From positions 10,401,872 to 10,465,871 of the forward strand of contig NC_058499.1 of assembly GCF_020382885.2 (NCBI RefSeq): a stretch of DNA of 64,000 nt. The letters run 5' to 3'. The notes below the pieces were generated by a model. The model was given only the letters and a program-made list of their open reading frames with translations. It did no database searches and was not told the DNA's origin. Origin of the DNA: Scatophagus argus (taxonomy: Eukaryota > Chordata > Actinopteri > Scatophagidae). Made by a program: the position numbers and the translations under genes. Position 1 is the first letter of the stretch. Each line of letters opens with the position of its first letter. Positions 1-12,619 of the stretch are shown here, in pieces.

Positions 1-1023
1 GTACTGAAACGGGCCGCTGCTGCTCTGCCGGCAGCTTTCAAAGTCAGGAAGTGCAAATAGCTAGGGCTCTCTCTCTGTGTGTGTGTGTGTATGTGTGAAC
101 AGAAGATCCCCATCAAAATCGTGTGCAGGTGAAAGGGTGTGCAACATACTTGTCAACACCAAGGATTGGGAGAAATGTCTAATTACCTAACAAACAAATA
201 AAAGTCCACCTCCAAAAAAACTGCATTTTCAAGGTTACAAACTTTAAGACATGCACACGTCCCAGAAGTATCCAAATATCCAACATGTATGTGAGTAAAG
301 ATGCATAGTTTAAAGGAAGAGCTCAAAATTGACCATTTTGGAAAATACACTCATCTGCTTTGTTGGTGAAAATTATATGGGAGTATTGATACCACTCACA
401 TGTCTGAATGGTAAATGTGACAATGGGTTAGTTTAGCAAAAAAACAAAAAAACAAAAAAAACAATAAACAAAAAAACAATGGATATGCTCCAGCAGGAAT
501 TGATATTTGTAAAGTAGTCTGTTCAGTTAGACTTAGATGTTTCCTCTTCATTACTTCTGAGAAGAGTTTGTGGAAGTCGTCTGCCTGGCAACAGACCCAT
601 ACACTAAAGAATTACAGGGAAAAAAAAATTATGATTAACAGAACTGTGATACAGCAAAGCTTTCACAGTTTGTTCCTAAATATTCATGGCAGGTGTATAT
701 TTTGGAGGAAGGTTGGCTTGCTAGTGTTCAGTTAGTTTCTCTTGTGAAAGTTTAATTTTTGCATTAATGGAACTGAAAACATGATGGCAAGAAAGCGCTT
801 TTTCCAAAACAGACGAACAGGTGAATATTTTAAAAAATGTGTCAGGCTTTGCAACATCAGCCCCATTACAGTACAGTTTGAGTCATTTTTCACAGTTGGT
901 CTTTGTTATGTGTTCCATCATTAAGCAACTACAAGTTGATCAGAAAAGGCAACACAAAAACAAGTCTACTTTAACCTTACGTTTGGCCCTGCAATATTGT
1001 ATATTATGGTTTCACTGTGGGTA
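1..1023. other. Non-coding; microsatellite and A-rich tract
   Basis: A (CT)n(GT)n tract lies at 66-97 and an interrupted A/C-A tract at 437-480. I see no exon. The stretch about 350-430 faintly resembles one arm of the hairpin repeat at 3680-4035 (GATACCACTCACATGTCTG). Confidence 0.5.
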
Positions 1024-1209
1024 CATTTCATTACCTTTGGACAGAGCCAGGCTAACTGTTGCCAGTCTTCATGCTAAGCTGAGCTAATTGTCCTATGGCT
1101 GCAGCTTCATATTTAAAGGGAAGACATGAAAGCGGTTTTGATCCTCTAAGCTGACTCTCACTGAGAAAACAAATGTGGGTATTTCCCAAAATGCTAAACA
1201 ATTCCTTTT
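1024..1209. repeat. Teleost hairpin-type dispersed repeat, one half
   Basis: Recognised from ACCTTTGGACAGAGCCAGGC, a TTCATGCTAAGCTGAGCTAA core, GCAGCTTCATATTTA and the end TATTTCCCAAAATGCTAAAC. These are landmarks of a very common non-autonomous repeat in percomorph fish. Only the right half is present and it is diverged. Confidence 0.65.
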
Positions 1210-2089
1210 CGAGTCGAAAGTGGAACTGGTTTTATGTAGTAATTAATTCAACTGGTGTCCCCTCTATGTGAACTTGAACAGCAGCTTCTGAGAGTGTGTC
1301 GTTATGACCCAGAAAGGACACATAATGTGAGGATTCAGGGCTGAGCGAGATGGAAAAAAGTGTGAAATTGGAAGTTAACTGTGATGAATTGTCTATGGGA
1401 GGAGGTTAGCTTAATAATAGCAGTAGATGTGGTGGTGGAGATTTAAAGTCTGCCGTCTCCTGAGTTCAAGTCAATCCGCTGGTGTAAATAAATCCACAAA
1501 CATCTGTAAACAATGGTGCACATGTTTTCTATCAAACAAACACAGCTGCTGAAAATGGGGCCCCGGAGATCGAACAGGTAAGAGGGCCGGGATCCCCGGG
1601 ACTGAGCGGCTTTTTTGGTCGACTTCCAGAGCCAAACATGCTGTGTGCATTTATGTAAGGTTGAAGCTAACAGAGAGGAGACAAAGATAGTGAGAGCAGA
1701 GAGCGTGAGGACACCAATCACCCCGTAATTATCCCCCTGGTGTGTGAACTGCCCAACTCTCCGTCCTTGATAGATTCACCTGACCCAATAACACAACACA
1801 CAGCCACAATGGACTGGAGGCAGGATAAAGACAACACCATAGATCAGCCAGGGATCGGCAATGAGACAAAGACCTAACATCTGGGAGCTGCGGTGAAATT
1901 AAAGAACTGAAAGACTGAACCAATCCTGTTACAGCTTTCCATTAATAGCCTGGGAGCTGCTTGAGAAACGGCACAAGTGAGGTAATGCAGGATTCAATTT
2001 CATTTGATATTAAAGAAACACCCCTTGGCATCTCTCTCCCTCTCTTTCTCACACTCTCTCCCTCTGCTGCTCACATCACTCCGTTACCT

Positions 2090-2460
2090 TAGAGTGATGT
2101 ATTAAGCCATTTAAATTAACAATGGAATGACTTATTCTAATACGCCCGTCGTCCCGAGGAGAGCCTGGGATGCTTGGTGGAGTGGGACATCAACACCACC
2201 ACTCACCACCTCCAAACCTCAGGCTGGGCAGCCATGCATGTCGCTCCTTCCAGATAGCCCAAACAATCTGGCCAGCACTCCATCCAAAAAGGCAGACATT
2301 GCTGGCTGCGCTCGTTACGATGTGGAGAGGGTGAATAACACCACTGCGTCTGCCATTACTAGACCAGAAAACTACATCTCCCAAAGACGAGTAAATACAT
2401 GTTGCTTCTGTATTGGAATTCAGAGGAAAAGAATCAGTAAATACACCAAATTCCTATAAA
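2090..2460. promoter_or_regulatory. Non-repetitive block, candidate conserved non-coding element
   Basis: Balanced-composition sequence in AT-rich surroundings, preceded by a CT-rich tract (2030-2070). Both strands are open for 60-110 codons, but no family is recognised and no splice signals bound it. Regulatory nature is inference only. Confidence 0.25.
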
Positions 2461-3506
2461 GAAAATGACTTTTTGGGAGTTTGAGGAAGTGGAGCAAGAC
2501 ACTGCAGTCTTTATGAACTTCAGCAGCAGCTTGCAGATATCACATGACTACCTCTCATCTAGTCTATGTCTGATTCAGACTTCTAAATCATTCATACTAA
2601 GGCCTTGGTCAGCTGAATACAAATGAGGATACAGTGGGTGCCCCGTCTGTCCCTGAGGGGGTGTAGAGAAATAGATCTGAGAAAAGCATAGTTTGATTGA
2701 TGCTACTACACTCTGAATAATGATCGGTTCAGAGGTCAAACTACTTCAGTGGCACTCATAATATCATTAATTACAGACATCAATAAACAATAGGACACTG
2801 TCCATATGTTTTAAGTGTGCTTATGCCTCCACTTTTCCCTTCTGAATCATTTCGCAATTAGTAACCCTTACACAGTGACCTTACAAATACGGGAGGGGGG
2901 CACTATCAGCTATTGATCGCATTCTCCGAGTATCACAGCAGAAAAATGTGGCATAGTAATTACACGTGATGAGAGAAGCACATTTCGATCTCACAGTTAC
3001 ATATGCAATTAAAATATTATTCATTACTTCTTAAATAAAAGCCTGGTTCTGAAATCCCATTAAATTTGGGATAATTGTGTGTGTTTAATTATAAGCTGTG
3101 GCAGGAAGGAAGTAAGGGAGGAAGGAAGTTTCGGAGAAAGTAACAGAATGTGCTGTGACCTAGATAGCGGAGGAGACATTTTGTTTTAAAAGTGACCTTG
3201 CTGTGAAACCTCAGCTCAGAATAGCTCAGATAGTTTTCTACGGACCCTCAGTGCACAGACCTCTCACTTCAGGTTCTGGTTAAACAGAGCTTTAAGCAGT
3301 GAATGGGGCCATCAAATCTTCACAGCATTTTTGCTGATTGTAAGCGTATGATCTCAGGCAGTGTAATACTATCATACGGTCAGGCTGGTTACAGCTGCAG
3401 TGACACTTTTGTTTAAACAGTTTGGTGTGCTGTGAAAATAAATGCTGCTGGACTGTTCATACTGGCAAAACATAAAGTGGGCCCTGCAGCCACTGGCCTC
3501 TTTTCA

Positions 3507-3668
3507 CTGGTGGAATGTAACTAAGTACAGCACTTATGTAGCATTTACAAATAATTGTATTTATTGTGCACTGACATGTTATTCTACTTCTGCTTTAATT
3601 CTCCTTATTTATGATGAAGATATTATGTCATTTTTACCCCATAACATTTATGTAGCAGCTAGAGTTGC
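3507..3668. repeat. Dispersed teleost repeat (GGAATGTAACTAAGTAC family)
   Basis: Starts TGGTGGAATGTAACTAAGTA and runs through a TATTCTACTTCTGC core to CCCATAACATTTATGTAGCA. I know this pattern as an abundant fish repeat with phrases of TACTTGAGTA and CCACTACATTTATCTGACAG type. The copy is diverged and abuts the next repeat directly. Confidence 0.65.
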
Positions 3669-3679
3669 CGATGAAAGGA

Positions 3680-4035
3680 GTAATTTGCCATTTTGGGAAA
3701 CACACTTGCATGTTACCCTAAGAGCAACGATTCCACTCTCATATCTGTCTTACAGCCGGTTAGCCTAGCTTAGCACAAAGACTGAAAACTTTCCCTGAAG
3801 ACAAGAGCCACACTGCCAATAAACAGTGAAACTGCTATTTGTCCATTTTACATTTCAGTTTTCATATGGACTGAGCAAACAAGATTTAACAGGCTAATGA
3901 GTGAGCTCTAGAGGTGCCGGCCATCCTTCAGACAGCTAACAGTTTCTTCTTGTTTCCAGTTTTTATGCTAAGGGAAGGTAACCAGCTGCTGGCTGTAGTT
4001 TCAGATTCACAGTACAGACATGACTGTATCAGTTG
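3680..4035. repeat. Full-length hairpin-type dispersed repeat with inverted arms
   Basis: The left arm (3680-3790: CCATTTTGGGAAACACAC ... GCCGGTTAGCCTAGCTTAGC) is the approximate reverse complement of the right arm (3950-4035: TTTCCAGTTTTTATGCTAAG ... CCAGCTGCTGGCTGTAGTTT). The middle has ACAGGCTAATGAGTGAGCTC. This is the complete form of the element half-present at 1024-1209. Confidence 0.7.
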
Positions 4036-4284
4036 TTTTGAATTCAGGGGCAGAAATAGAATATAATATCCATTATCATATTTTCATTAGTGTATCATCA
4101 TCTGAAACTATGAGCAGTTGTGTTTTCCTCACCTGAGAATGAGCCTTTTATTTATTTATTATATCTGAAGAGCTCAGTTCTCTTCCACAGAGTCTGCCTT
4201 GTTTCACCATAATATTTTAGCCCAGAACAGACAAACCAAACACTGGCTGTAGAGACAGCATTTTTGCATTCTTAGCAGCCACCA

Positions 4285-4375
4285 TAAGGGTGAGACAAGG
4301 AGCGTTCACTGTTTTGCAAACTACAACTCCACTAGATGCCACTAGGTCTTATACACTGGACCTTTAAGCAAGTAA
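4285..4375. repeat. Short dispersed teleost repeat
   Basis: The phrase AACTCCACTAGATGCCACTA followed by TACACTGGACCTTTAA is typical of a short interspersed repeat that I recall from many fish genomes. Confidence 0.55.
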
Positions 4376-4689
4376 AGTGTGTTTCCCTAAATGTCAAAGG
4401 ATTTCTTTAAGACTTAGCATACAAAACGCAGTTTATGAAATACTTTGCATTCTTATAGATTCGACTATAATGTAACTAAAATTGGCACCCTTTCACTCAC
4501 CTACATAACAGGGGCTTTAACTTTTTATAGTTTAAATACATTTGCTGATAATACTTTGCACATAAGAGTAAAATTTTAAACGCAGAACATTTCTTGGAAC
4601 ATTTTTAAACTGTTGTATTGCGCCTGTTACTGTTACTACTGTTATTTTCTTCATCACTATCTATTTTTAGATTTTTGTCCACAGATACG

Positions 4690-4960
4690 GTGTGGCCTGT
4701 GTACATGTTCATGCGTGTGTTGTCTGCTGTCCCGGCCCAGCATCCCCTGCTGGCTCCCTCAGAGCAGCTTGGCTCGGGCCGGTGGCTTCAACCTGCAGGC
4801 AGCCACAGGACAGCCCAAGCGAAGCTGTCTGCCACTCCTGTGCTTCATTAGGAAACAAAATATAAGGTTTCCACTCCATTAGGAATGACTTTAGGAGTGA
4901 AAGCACATAAGACGCCGACTCACCTCATCAACAATGCATTGCAATAACGGCTGAGGATGA
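4690..4960. promoter_or_regulatory. Non-repetitive GC-richer block, candidate regulatory element
   Basis: A GC-richer island of about 150 bp, followed by AT-rich sequence with CCATTAGGAATGACTTTAGG. Open in several frames, but no protein family fits and no paired splice sites are convincing. Candidate enhancer by inference only. Confidence 0.25.
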
Positions 4961-5809
4961 ATGAGAGTGAGCAGAGAGGGGAGAGAGAAAACAGCATTAG
5001 CCTGTATACAATGTCTTTACAGCAGAGTGGAAAGGGGGAAAATCATTAATGCAATAAAATGTGGTCAGATTAATCAAATGCCTCAAACTCTTATGAAAAT
5101 ATTACAGGGAGAGAATTTTCTATTACATCTAATGGTATCTAATCTAATACTGGCAGTTAAAGGCTTGGGCATCTATTTATTGTGAAACACAATTTAGGAA
5201 GTTTAAAGGGAAGCAGTGAAGCATGCATGTAACAGAGCTGTCAGGAACATAGGCAGAAAACCATAAAAGCCTACCATTAAAGGCTGTAGGTCTCTGAGTT
5301 TGGGTGGAAGAATACACAGAGAGGAAACAGCAATATGTAATTAGCATGTCATAATCAAAATGACCCACTCGGACACTTTATGATCAGCAAGACAAAATTA
5401 CTGCACCACTGGTGGCAATATGTGCGCATGTGTTAACACCATTAACGTAATGAAAATACACAAATGTTAATAGCCTGGACAGGAGCTGAAGCACAGTGTT
5501 AATTTCACAGTGCATTTTCACTAACCTGGAGGTTGTGTTGAAATGGCGGCTGAGAAAACATACAATCTTTTTGTAAATGGCTTTGAAGACAGGGGGAAAA
5601 AAAGTCTCTTTGTCTCTTAAAACAATCTGTGAAAAGTATCATTCCCCTGCCGCACATCTGCAGTGAGAGACTCTATGGAAGATCTCATTTTCAATTAAAA
5701 TCTCATTTGCTTGGAAGTTGAAATGAAATCATGTTGTGAATTAGCACATGAATTTACATACTGGGATGGCTGCCAGTGTGCACAGAGACTAATTTACCTT
5801 AAAGATTGA

Positions 5810-6239
5810 TTTTTTTTTTTTTTTTTTTTTAAAGGATCTCAGTGATGGCGTGAGAGCAATGATGCATAAGTGAGATCTGAGAAAACATTTACCAACATCC
5901 AGCTGCAATGAAAAACTAGTTTGCAAGATGTAACTAGTGAGGAAAAGCCAATTCCGTCTCTGCTGATGTGCAGCTGAAGAGCTTCTCCTGAGAGTTGAAA
6001 AGAGTTTCTTCAAAGTTACTGAAAGTTTTAAACTTTTGAAACCTACGCAAACACACATTGTGGGATCGTTGATTTACTGTTAATGGCTGCTGCAAAATGG
6101 ATCACTTGACAGCGTAAAGGACATGTTGAAAGTTCTTATTCTTAATTTAAAGAGCGCACTGAAAGATACGATGTGTGACAGAGAAACGTCCAGTGTTTCT
6201 GTCATCGCATGTGTGTGAGTGTGTGTGTGTGTGTGTGTG
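5810..6239. repeat. Poly-T run (5810-5830) and (GT)n microsatellite (6210-6239)
   Basis: A run of 21 T and a GT dinucleotide repeat interrupted once. The sequence between them is unremarkable and non-coding. Confidence 0.85.
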
Positions 6240-6399
6240 GGGTGGGCTGACAAATTATTTCTGTCACTCCTCAGCACTGTGGTTAACCATCCATGGAAGT
6301 GTTCATCCTTGTAATGTGTTAAGTTTTTAAAATACACACCTGCACGTAGCAGCTACTTGATGGACTTGCACACAGGATACACTCCTTCAATCAGCTATC

Positions 6400-6960
6400 C
6401 AGCAGGCCTCAGATTGTCCACAGTAAATTACTTGCTCATTTCGCGAAGGCCTTCTCTGATAAACCACTACAGCTGTTATTGATTCATTCTTTCAATTAAA
6501 TAAAGCTTTGCTCTCTCCACTCCTTGTAAATACCCAGAGACCCCCTATCCAACACAATATCCATTCCTCTTACACCGGTAACATTATCAGTCTGCACGCA
6601 AAATTAATTCCCCCACTATTGCTGAAATAACTATAATTGCAAACTACACAGAGAGAGAAATTGGAAAGGGGTTTTAATATACATTTCCAGGTGTATTCTC
6701 TATTTGTTCAAGTCAATAACATTTTTCATTAACAACTGTAATAATAATAATAAAAAAAAAGCAAGTTCTGTCCCCTGCTCATTTCCTTTTTAATTCAGAG
6801 ATCAATTCACAGCACACCTTCCAAAGTGCCATGTGTTACACTTTCTCATTTAATTTGGTTTAAGACATCCAAATGAGATTAATGTTGGCTATCAACTATA
6901 AAACATTTTAATTTACATATTTATCAGTTGAATGAGCCATGACTCACAATAGGTAAGATG
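6400..6960. other. AT-rich non-repetitive block with TAAT cores
   Basis: Several homeodomain-type cores (AATTAATTC, TTTAATTTGG, GATTAATG) in sequence without repeat signature. No exon seen. Possible developmental regulatory DNA; unproven. Confidence 0.25.
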
Positions 6961-8339
6961 TATTAACATGATTGCATGTTGATGCAACACTTTAATATAA
7001 TAGAAAACCAATATGTGGACGAAAACGGATAGCAACTGTGCGACTGAGTGCAGTTCTTGTGATTTTATACATTTTTTAAGTTATTTCCTTGACAGAATAA
7101 GTATTTGTAAGGATGCCTTGAAAATTCCATTTGGCAGATCAAAAGCAGCACACTCTTATGTGAACAGCTGTAGTCTGTGGAGGAGGAGTGAAGAAAAGCA
7201 GGGAGACGGTCAGTGTGCAAAGACATTCAGGTGTCTCCACAGACAGGACAAGAAGAAAGGGAGAGAGGAAGAGCGAAAAGAACCTTGTCTGTCCTAGCCT
7301 TGATTGTTATCCCACTGAAAATCCTGCAAGTGGGTAGATATCAGTGTGGCTTGGCCTCAGCTGTACTGAGGTCAGCTCTCTGCTCGTCTATGCTGGAATT
7401 ATGGGCTAGCCTTTTGCCAGCGGCGCACAGATTTAGCCATGACCCTGAACACGCCCCCCCCACACACACCCCCAAGAGGTTGGTAAATTTTATCACCACA
7501 TTTTCCCAACTTTGCTCATAAAACCAACTTGACTCACCAACCCACAGCCAGTCCCGCCTCACCAGTGGCTTCCCCAAACCTCACATCTCATCTCGGACGT
7601 AATGGGAAAATCAGACCTCTGTGAGCAGGAATCTTTTAAGATTCATGGGAAATAAGGGCACATGCTGGAATGACAAGAGACAGTGAGTGCTCACAGGATT
7701 TACTGCAGAAAATTAGTGTGAAGACCCCAAAAATTATCTGGTTGTAACACTTACAAAATACTTAATTAAATAAATAACCAAATTACCCTTTGTAACTTTG
7801 TAATTATGTTTTGAAAAATGATAAAATTTCACCTGAGTGATAAGCGGTATTTACCCAATCATAAATGCATATAATTTAAATATTGTAAATCCTGCAATAG
7901 ACCAACTGCTCCAAAAGTGATTGTGAGGTGAACATGAAACTACAGTTCCTTTACAAATGTCTCTGTTTTGGATGTAAATCCAGTCTGTAGAATAACAACC
8001 AAGACAAATATCTTGGGAGTCTTTGCAGTGTTTGCACCGCTCCTCTCTCCAAACCATTCAAAAGCACACAGTCCTACCCCAAGACAAGGAAGAAAGGAAA
8101 AAATGAGCTAACGCAAGAGACATAATAAATCAGAAAGCTCTTTGCTAGCGGCTGCATGCACATTAGATCACATCTTCAAGATTTTCAGAGCAAACCGTTG
8201 AGCAAAACTCCATTACCTCCTGACACAGAATGCAAATGAATCACAACATGGGGTGAGATGGAATTAAAGACCCTTCTCTAATCAATGACAAGCCAGGATG
8301 AAACCCTCTCTTCCATAGCTCTGCCATAGGCAAACTCCA

Positions 8340-8415
8340 AGACCCTTGAAAACACACACACACAGACACACCACACATGGTCAAAGACAGACTGACAGAC
8401 ACACAGGCACACATA
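8340..8415. repeat. Imperfect (CA)n microsatellite
   Basis: CA repeats with scattered GA interruptions. Any open frame through it is a by-product of the repeat. Confidence 0.75.
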
Positions 8416-8559
8416 CACACTTGGCATGATCTCTGTTGCTATTTTCCAGCTCGACTTTTCCAAACTGGTAGTGGGGACGTGAGCTGATTGCATGACGGGA
8501 GTCTTGTCTTAACCTGCCGTTGCCTTTGTATTTTACTGTATTTCAGACACAGCGTCTGA

Positions 8560-9260
8560 TTTTGTCAGGTGGATGGTGCCGGACTCAGGCTGTGAGGTGA
8601 AGGGAAGAGCTGTCTCTGTTCTGCTGCGTTCTGCTCTGCTCAGACAGATGCACAGGCCTGTGTAAATGACAGCCTGAGCCCGAGGACGTCTGCTGGCTGC
8701 CGCGCGGCCTGCTACAGCCTGCAGGTGAAGTGTCTGTGGCGCCATATGGAGCAGGGAAAATTAACAACGAGAGGAAATTCTCCAGAACAGCGGGAGGCCT
8801 TGCTAGTCTCTCCTCCAAACAAAATTTAAAGACGTAGAGAAACAAGAGAGGGGGAGTGATAAAATTAATGGGGTTCAACATTTTAACACAACACCGACGG
8901 CAATGTTTGCACAGAAAAACAAGAATTCCCTTTACAGTTTAGTCACATTGCACTCCTGCATTATAAATCAGTGCCCGGCTTAAGTAGTTTGACCTGTTCT
9001 ATAAATGTACATTAACCCTGTTGGTGCTCCCTCCCAGGTTCTAGCCTGTTCCACAAGCCCAGCACAGTGGCTGTTAGTGCAGGTGAGCTCTCTCTGTCCC
9101 TGGTGGCTCCTTATGCTTGCTGCCATCATAGTGGAGGCGCCCCCCGTGGAGCCTCTCTTGGTTTGGGTCATTGATTACAAAGAGCCTCCTGGTTTTGTCT
9201 GACAGATGTGAATCCATGCTATTTAATTTGGAGAGTTACCCTCAAAGGGACCACCATTAG
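8560..9260. promoter_or_regulatory. Two GC-richer non-repetitive blocks, candidate regulatory elements
   Basis: Blocks at about 8560-8880 and 9000-9260 stand out from the AT-rich surroundings in base balance and lack any repeat signature. Short open frames exist on both strands without recognisable domains. CNE status is a guess from composition. Confidence 0.22.
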
Positions 9261-10360
9261 CTTTCCAATCTGACCACAAATAGTGTTCCATTAAGCAAAG
9301 AGTTTGAGAAGCTCTGGTGGTGCGTCTCCAGACAGCATGGAGGAAGACTTGGCATATTACACTGAATGTTAAATGCTTGGTTGTTTAAACAAAAGGGAGA
9401 TCTTACTTTAAAGAACGTCTTTGTTTTAGAGATACATAAAGAGTCCCCTCAGCGGGATTCTTCAGGCATATTAGAGCTGAAACTGTCCTTGTTTAGTGTC
9501 TAAAGAGGGTGGGGTTGGTAGTTAAAATGTTAATAAGTGCAATTCAGTTTTAATTTAACAGCCCTCTGCATTCCTAATTACTCCACTAGCTGTGAATAAA
9601 TGAGGAAGAGAGCTCATCTCTTGCCCTCTGCTTTCGACACAAAACACATTCTTACCATTTCCGATATGGAGCTAACGAGGACTGTGAGGAAAGTGATCTC
9701 AACTCGTCGTGTCTTCATGAACAAATCAGCATGGCTCAGTCGGCGATTTTGCCTATTATTTTCTCAGTAGGCAGAGGCCTTCAAGTCTTGGTGAGAGCTT
9801 CTACAGATTTTGTTGATAATGTAAGAGGGTAAGTGAGAAAAGTGCGAGAAAGCCAAACAGATTCAAAGAGACCATAAAAGAAGTCGGATCATCATGAAAT
9901 GTTCTTTTTAAAGCATTCAACAATAGAAGCTCGCATCCCTGTGCAGCCACGGAATAGAACTGTGCATAAATTACTTTATGTAATCATACAATGTAGATTA
10001 GCATGATAATGGTGGGTGTTAATAGATGCCATGAAGCAGGGAGTGACAGCACTTTGAAATGAGACATGCTTGGGGCAGTGGGCTCACACACACTCATGCA
10101 TACACACAGCATTGGGGAATAGCCAGTGAGGCTCTCGTGCCATTACGACAAATGTGAGTGACGGGGAAGAAAGTCACATCTAGCCAGCTGCCTGAAGGCT
10201 GCTACAGTATTTCCACAAGTCTATAGGCTCCTGGTCCCTGGGGGAGCTCTATTAATTGTGAGCAAAATGGTCCACCATTAGTTCTAATGCTTTTAGAGAC
10301 CAGTGGACATCTTACCCAGCCACAAGGGCCAGATTCAAAAGCTTGCTGAAGTAATTCCTT

Positions 10361-10402
10361 CCTAGATTATGTAAAATTTTGCCAAATTTTAGATAATCTA
10401 GG
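10361..10402. repeat. 42-bp near-perfect hairpin
   Basis: Arm 10361-10379 (CCTAGATTATGTAAAATTT) pairs with arm 10384-10402 (AAATTTTAGATAATCTAGG) at 18 of 19 positions around the 4-nt loop TGCC. No flanking repeat was recognised. Confidence 0.85.
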
Positions 10403-11202
10403 ATGGATTTTCTAACATTAAAGCTGGTCCTTGATCAAATACATTTTCAGTGGATATTTCCTTTGAATCTTGCTTCAGTGTGGAGTTAGGTGGAGTTAGG
10501 TTTTAGAAAGAGTGAAAATTGTGGGACAAAGAGTAATAAAGGTGAAGAGGACATGATCAAAACACATCCTTTACAGCCGCCAGTGAGTACATCAGGTGGA
10601 CTGCAGGTCTTATCTCCTCTTATAAAGCAAAGAGAAACTCGCATGATGACAGGGCTTTGAAGACAGCCCTGCAGTCACCCAAAATCCCCCATTTCTAACA
10701 GCACTGTAGCCATTAGTTAATCAGACTAATTTAGCCCCCTGTGGAGACAAAAGAGGGGTAACAAGACGACAGAGATAAACCTAAGAATAGGTCAAGGGCA
10801 CTTATTTAAAAAGCCTCCTTGAACACAGTCGGCACATTCAACAAAAATATTTAGTCCCACTTTGTTTCATCCTCCAAAGCCCTGGATCTCAAAGCCTGGT
10901 GGGGTGCAAGGTGGAAACATAAGGACCTATAGATTTACAGACCAAGCAGGTGTGACCACTCCTGTGGATTAATCCAAATCAGGATGGCTTTAAGACAACG
11001 GCAATTTGATCAACTCTGATCCGGCTTATCCACGGGGCGCCCAGATTTGTACTCATGCATAGTGAGCGAGAGCAGCACTCAACTTTTCACTGTTGAGTTT
11101 TAATGCAACGTGATGGTGTGACAATACACTATATACTGCTAAAGCTTAATAGTTTGATTGCTTTGACAGTTTTGTCAATAGCGAATACAGCCACGATAAA
11201 GA

Positions 11203-11220
11203 CAGTTGCCATGGCAACTG
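11203..11220. promoter_or_regulatory. 18-bp perfect palindrome containing an ideal RFX X-box
   Basis: CAGTTGCCATGGCAACTG equals its own reverse complement. The inner GTTGCCATGGCAAC (11205-11218) is the ideal symmetric X-box. No gene start was recognised nearby, so it would act as a distal site if used. Confidence 0.6.
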
Positions 11221-11579
11221 CCAAAAAAAAGGGCAATACACTGCTGAACATGCACACAGCCTTGATGTTCAGAATCAGTACTGTCTATTATGTTTGGCAT
11301 GCTCTTATACACGTCCAACTAAAGTGCCATTTCTCTTACCTATCTTTATCGCACCCACATTCTCAGACACATGCACTTTGCTGGTTAGAACAATGGTCAC
11401 AGCCTCCTGAGTCCAGTAGCATAGAAAAGGGGGCTCTTGCTCAGGGAGCCTGCAATGCTGACCTTCTGACAAGCCAGGGCTGAGGAGAAAGCTACATTCA
11501 TGAGCAGATCTGGGGGTCAAATCACCACACAAGCACTCCGAGGAGAGCTGACTGAAAATTAATTAAAAACGCTAGTGTG

Positions 11580-11760
11580 CAGTGAATGACAGGCCGCCTT
11601 TGTTGGTCGTCTGCATTGACGGAGAAGGCAGGACGGTCCCGTGTCCCCGGTGCTGGTGAGCCCCTGGTGGCCTCAGTCATTGTCTTGCTGCCAAGCTCTT
11701 GCCTTGTCAGCGGCAGCATATCAATGAAGCTGCTGTCTTGTTTGTGCAAATGGTAATTAC
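11580..11760. promoter_or_regulatory. GC-richer non-repetitive block, candidate regulatory element
   Basis: About 150 bp of balanced composition between AT-rich stretches, ending TTTGTGCAAATGGTAATTAC with an octamer-like core (GTGCAAAT). No coding support. Confidence 0.22.
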
Positions 11761-12309
11761 AACATCCACATATTTGTGCATTAAAACAATCACATCTTAG
11801 TCAAGAGTGAGGAGGGTTAGTGGAGAATGGTGGACATTTAAACAGACCTTTGGGAAACGTGCTGAGGTAAACAAAGAAATCTCATCTCTGTTTCCACCCC
11901 TGCATTCAATAAAATAAGTAGACACACAAGTTGACGATGACAGTTAACCCACCAATCATCCAAATATATACAGTTCAAATGACAATCCAGCAATCTCATG
12001 GATAAATCTACCGTCTACAATCTTCCGACGGTGATATGTCAGAAAAGATTTAGAGTGCAAAAGCATTTAAGCAGGATGAAGCTCAGAGTTTAATGTGGTC
12101 CATCAATCCCATTCACACAGGGTTGCAGCCTCTACATCTGTCCTGTGAGACCATCAGAGTAGTTTAGTGGCATGTTGCAGTTTAAAGGTGCAACAGAAGA
12201 GTCAGGTAACAAGGGACAAAATAGTCTCGCCAACTCTCAGTTTTAACTACCCAGGTTCCCTTTGGCCCACACTCATTAAATGCAGAATGCATTTGTCCTT
12301 GTAGCTTTT

Positions 12310-12336
12310 CACACACACACACAAACACACACACAC
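12310..12336. repeat. (CA)n microsatellite
   Basis: CA repeat with one interruption. Confidence 0.85.
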
Positions 12337-12619
12337 TGTTGTTCACAACTCACCACATTCAAAGGCAGTGGCCATTAGGTGTAAATGGATGGTGTTCTGG
12401 CCAAGCCTCAGCTGAGCACATGTTTCAGGAGCAACGCAAATGCAAAGGCCAACACATCCATTAAACTCCATCCAATAACACAGGGCTCTGTCTCCACCAC
12501 AAAGGATACTAACATCAGACAAAATGCCTTGACAGATGAAGATAAAACACTGGCACACAGAGGAATCCACTATTTTAGATTATAAAATTGCCTATAGTTT
12601 ATAGACTATACTAATCGCA

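Noticed and set aside
2127..2459. 110-codon plus-strand open frame
   Set aside because: No domain or splice support, with an equally open opposite strand; kept only as a candidate non-coding block.
11103..11483. 126-codon plus-strand open frame
   Set aside because: Low-complexity composition, no family resemblance and a palindromic regulatory motif inside it.
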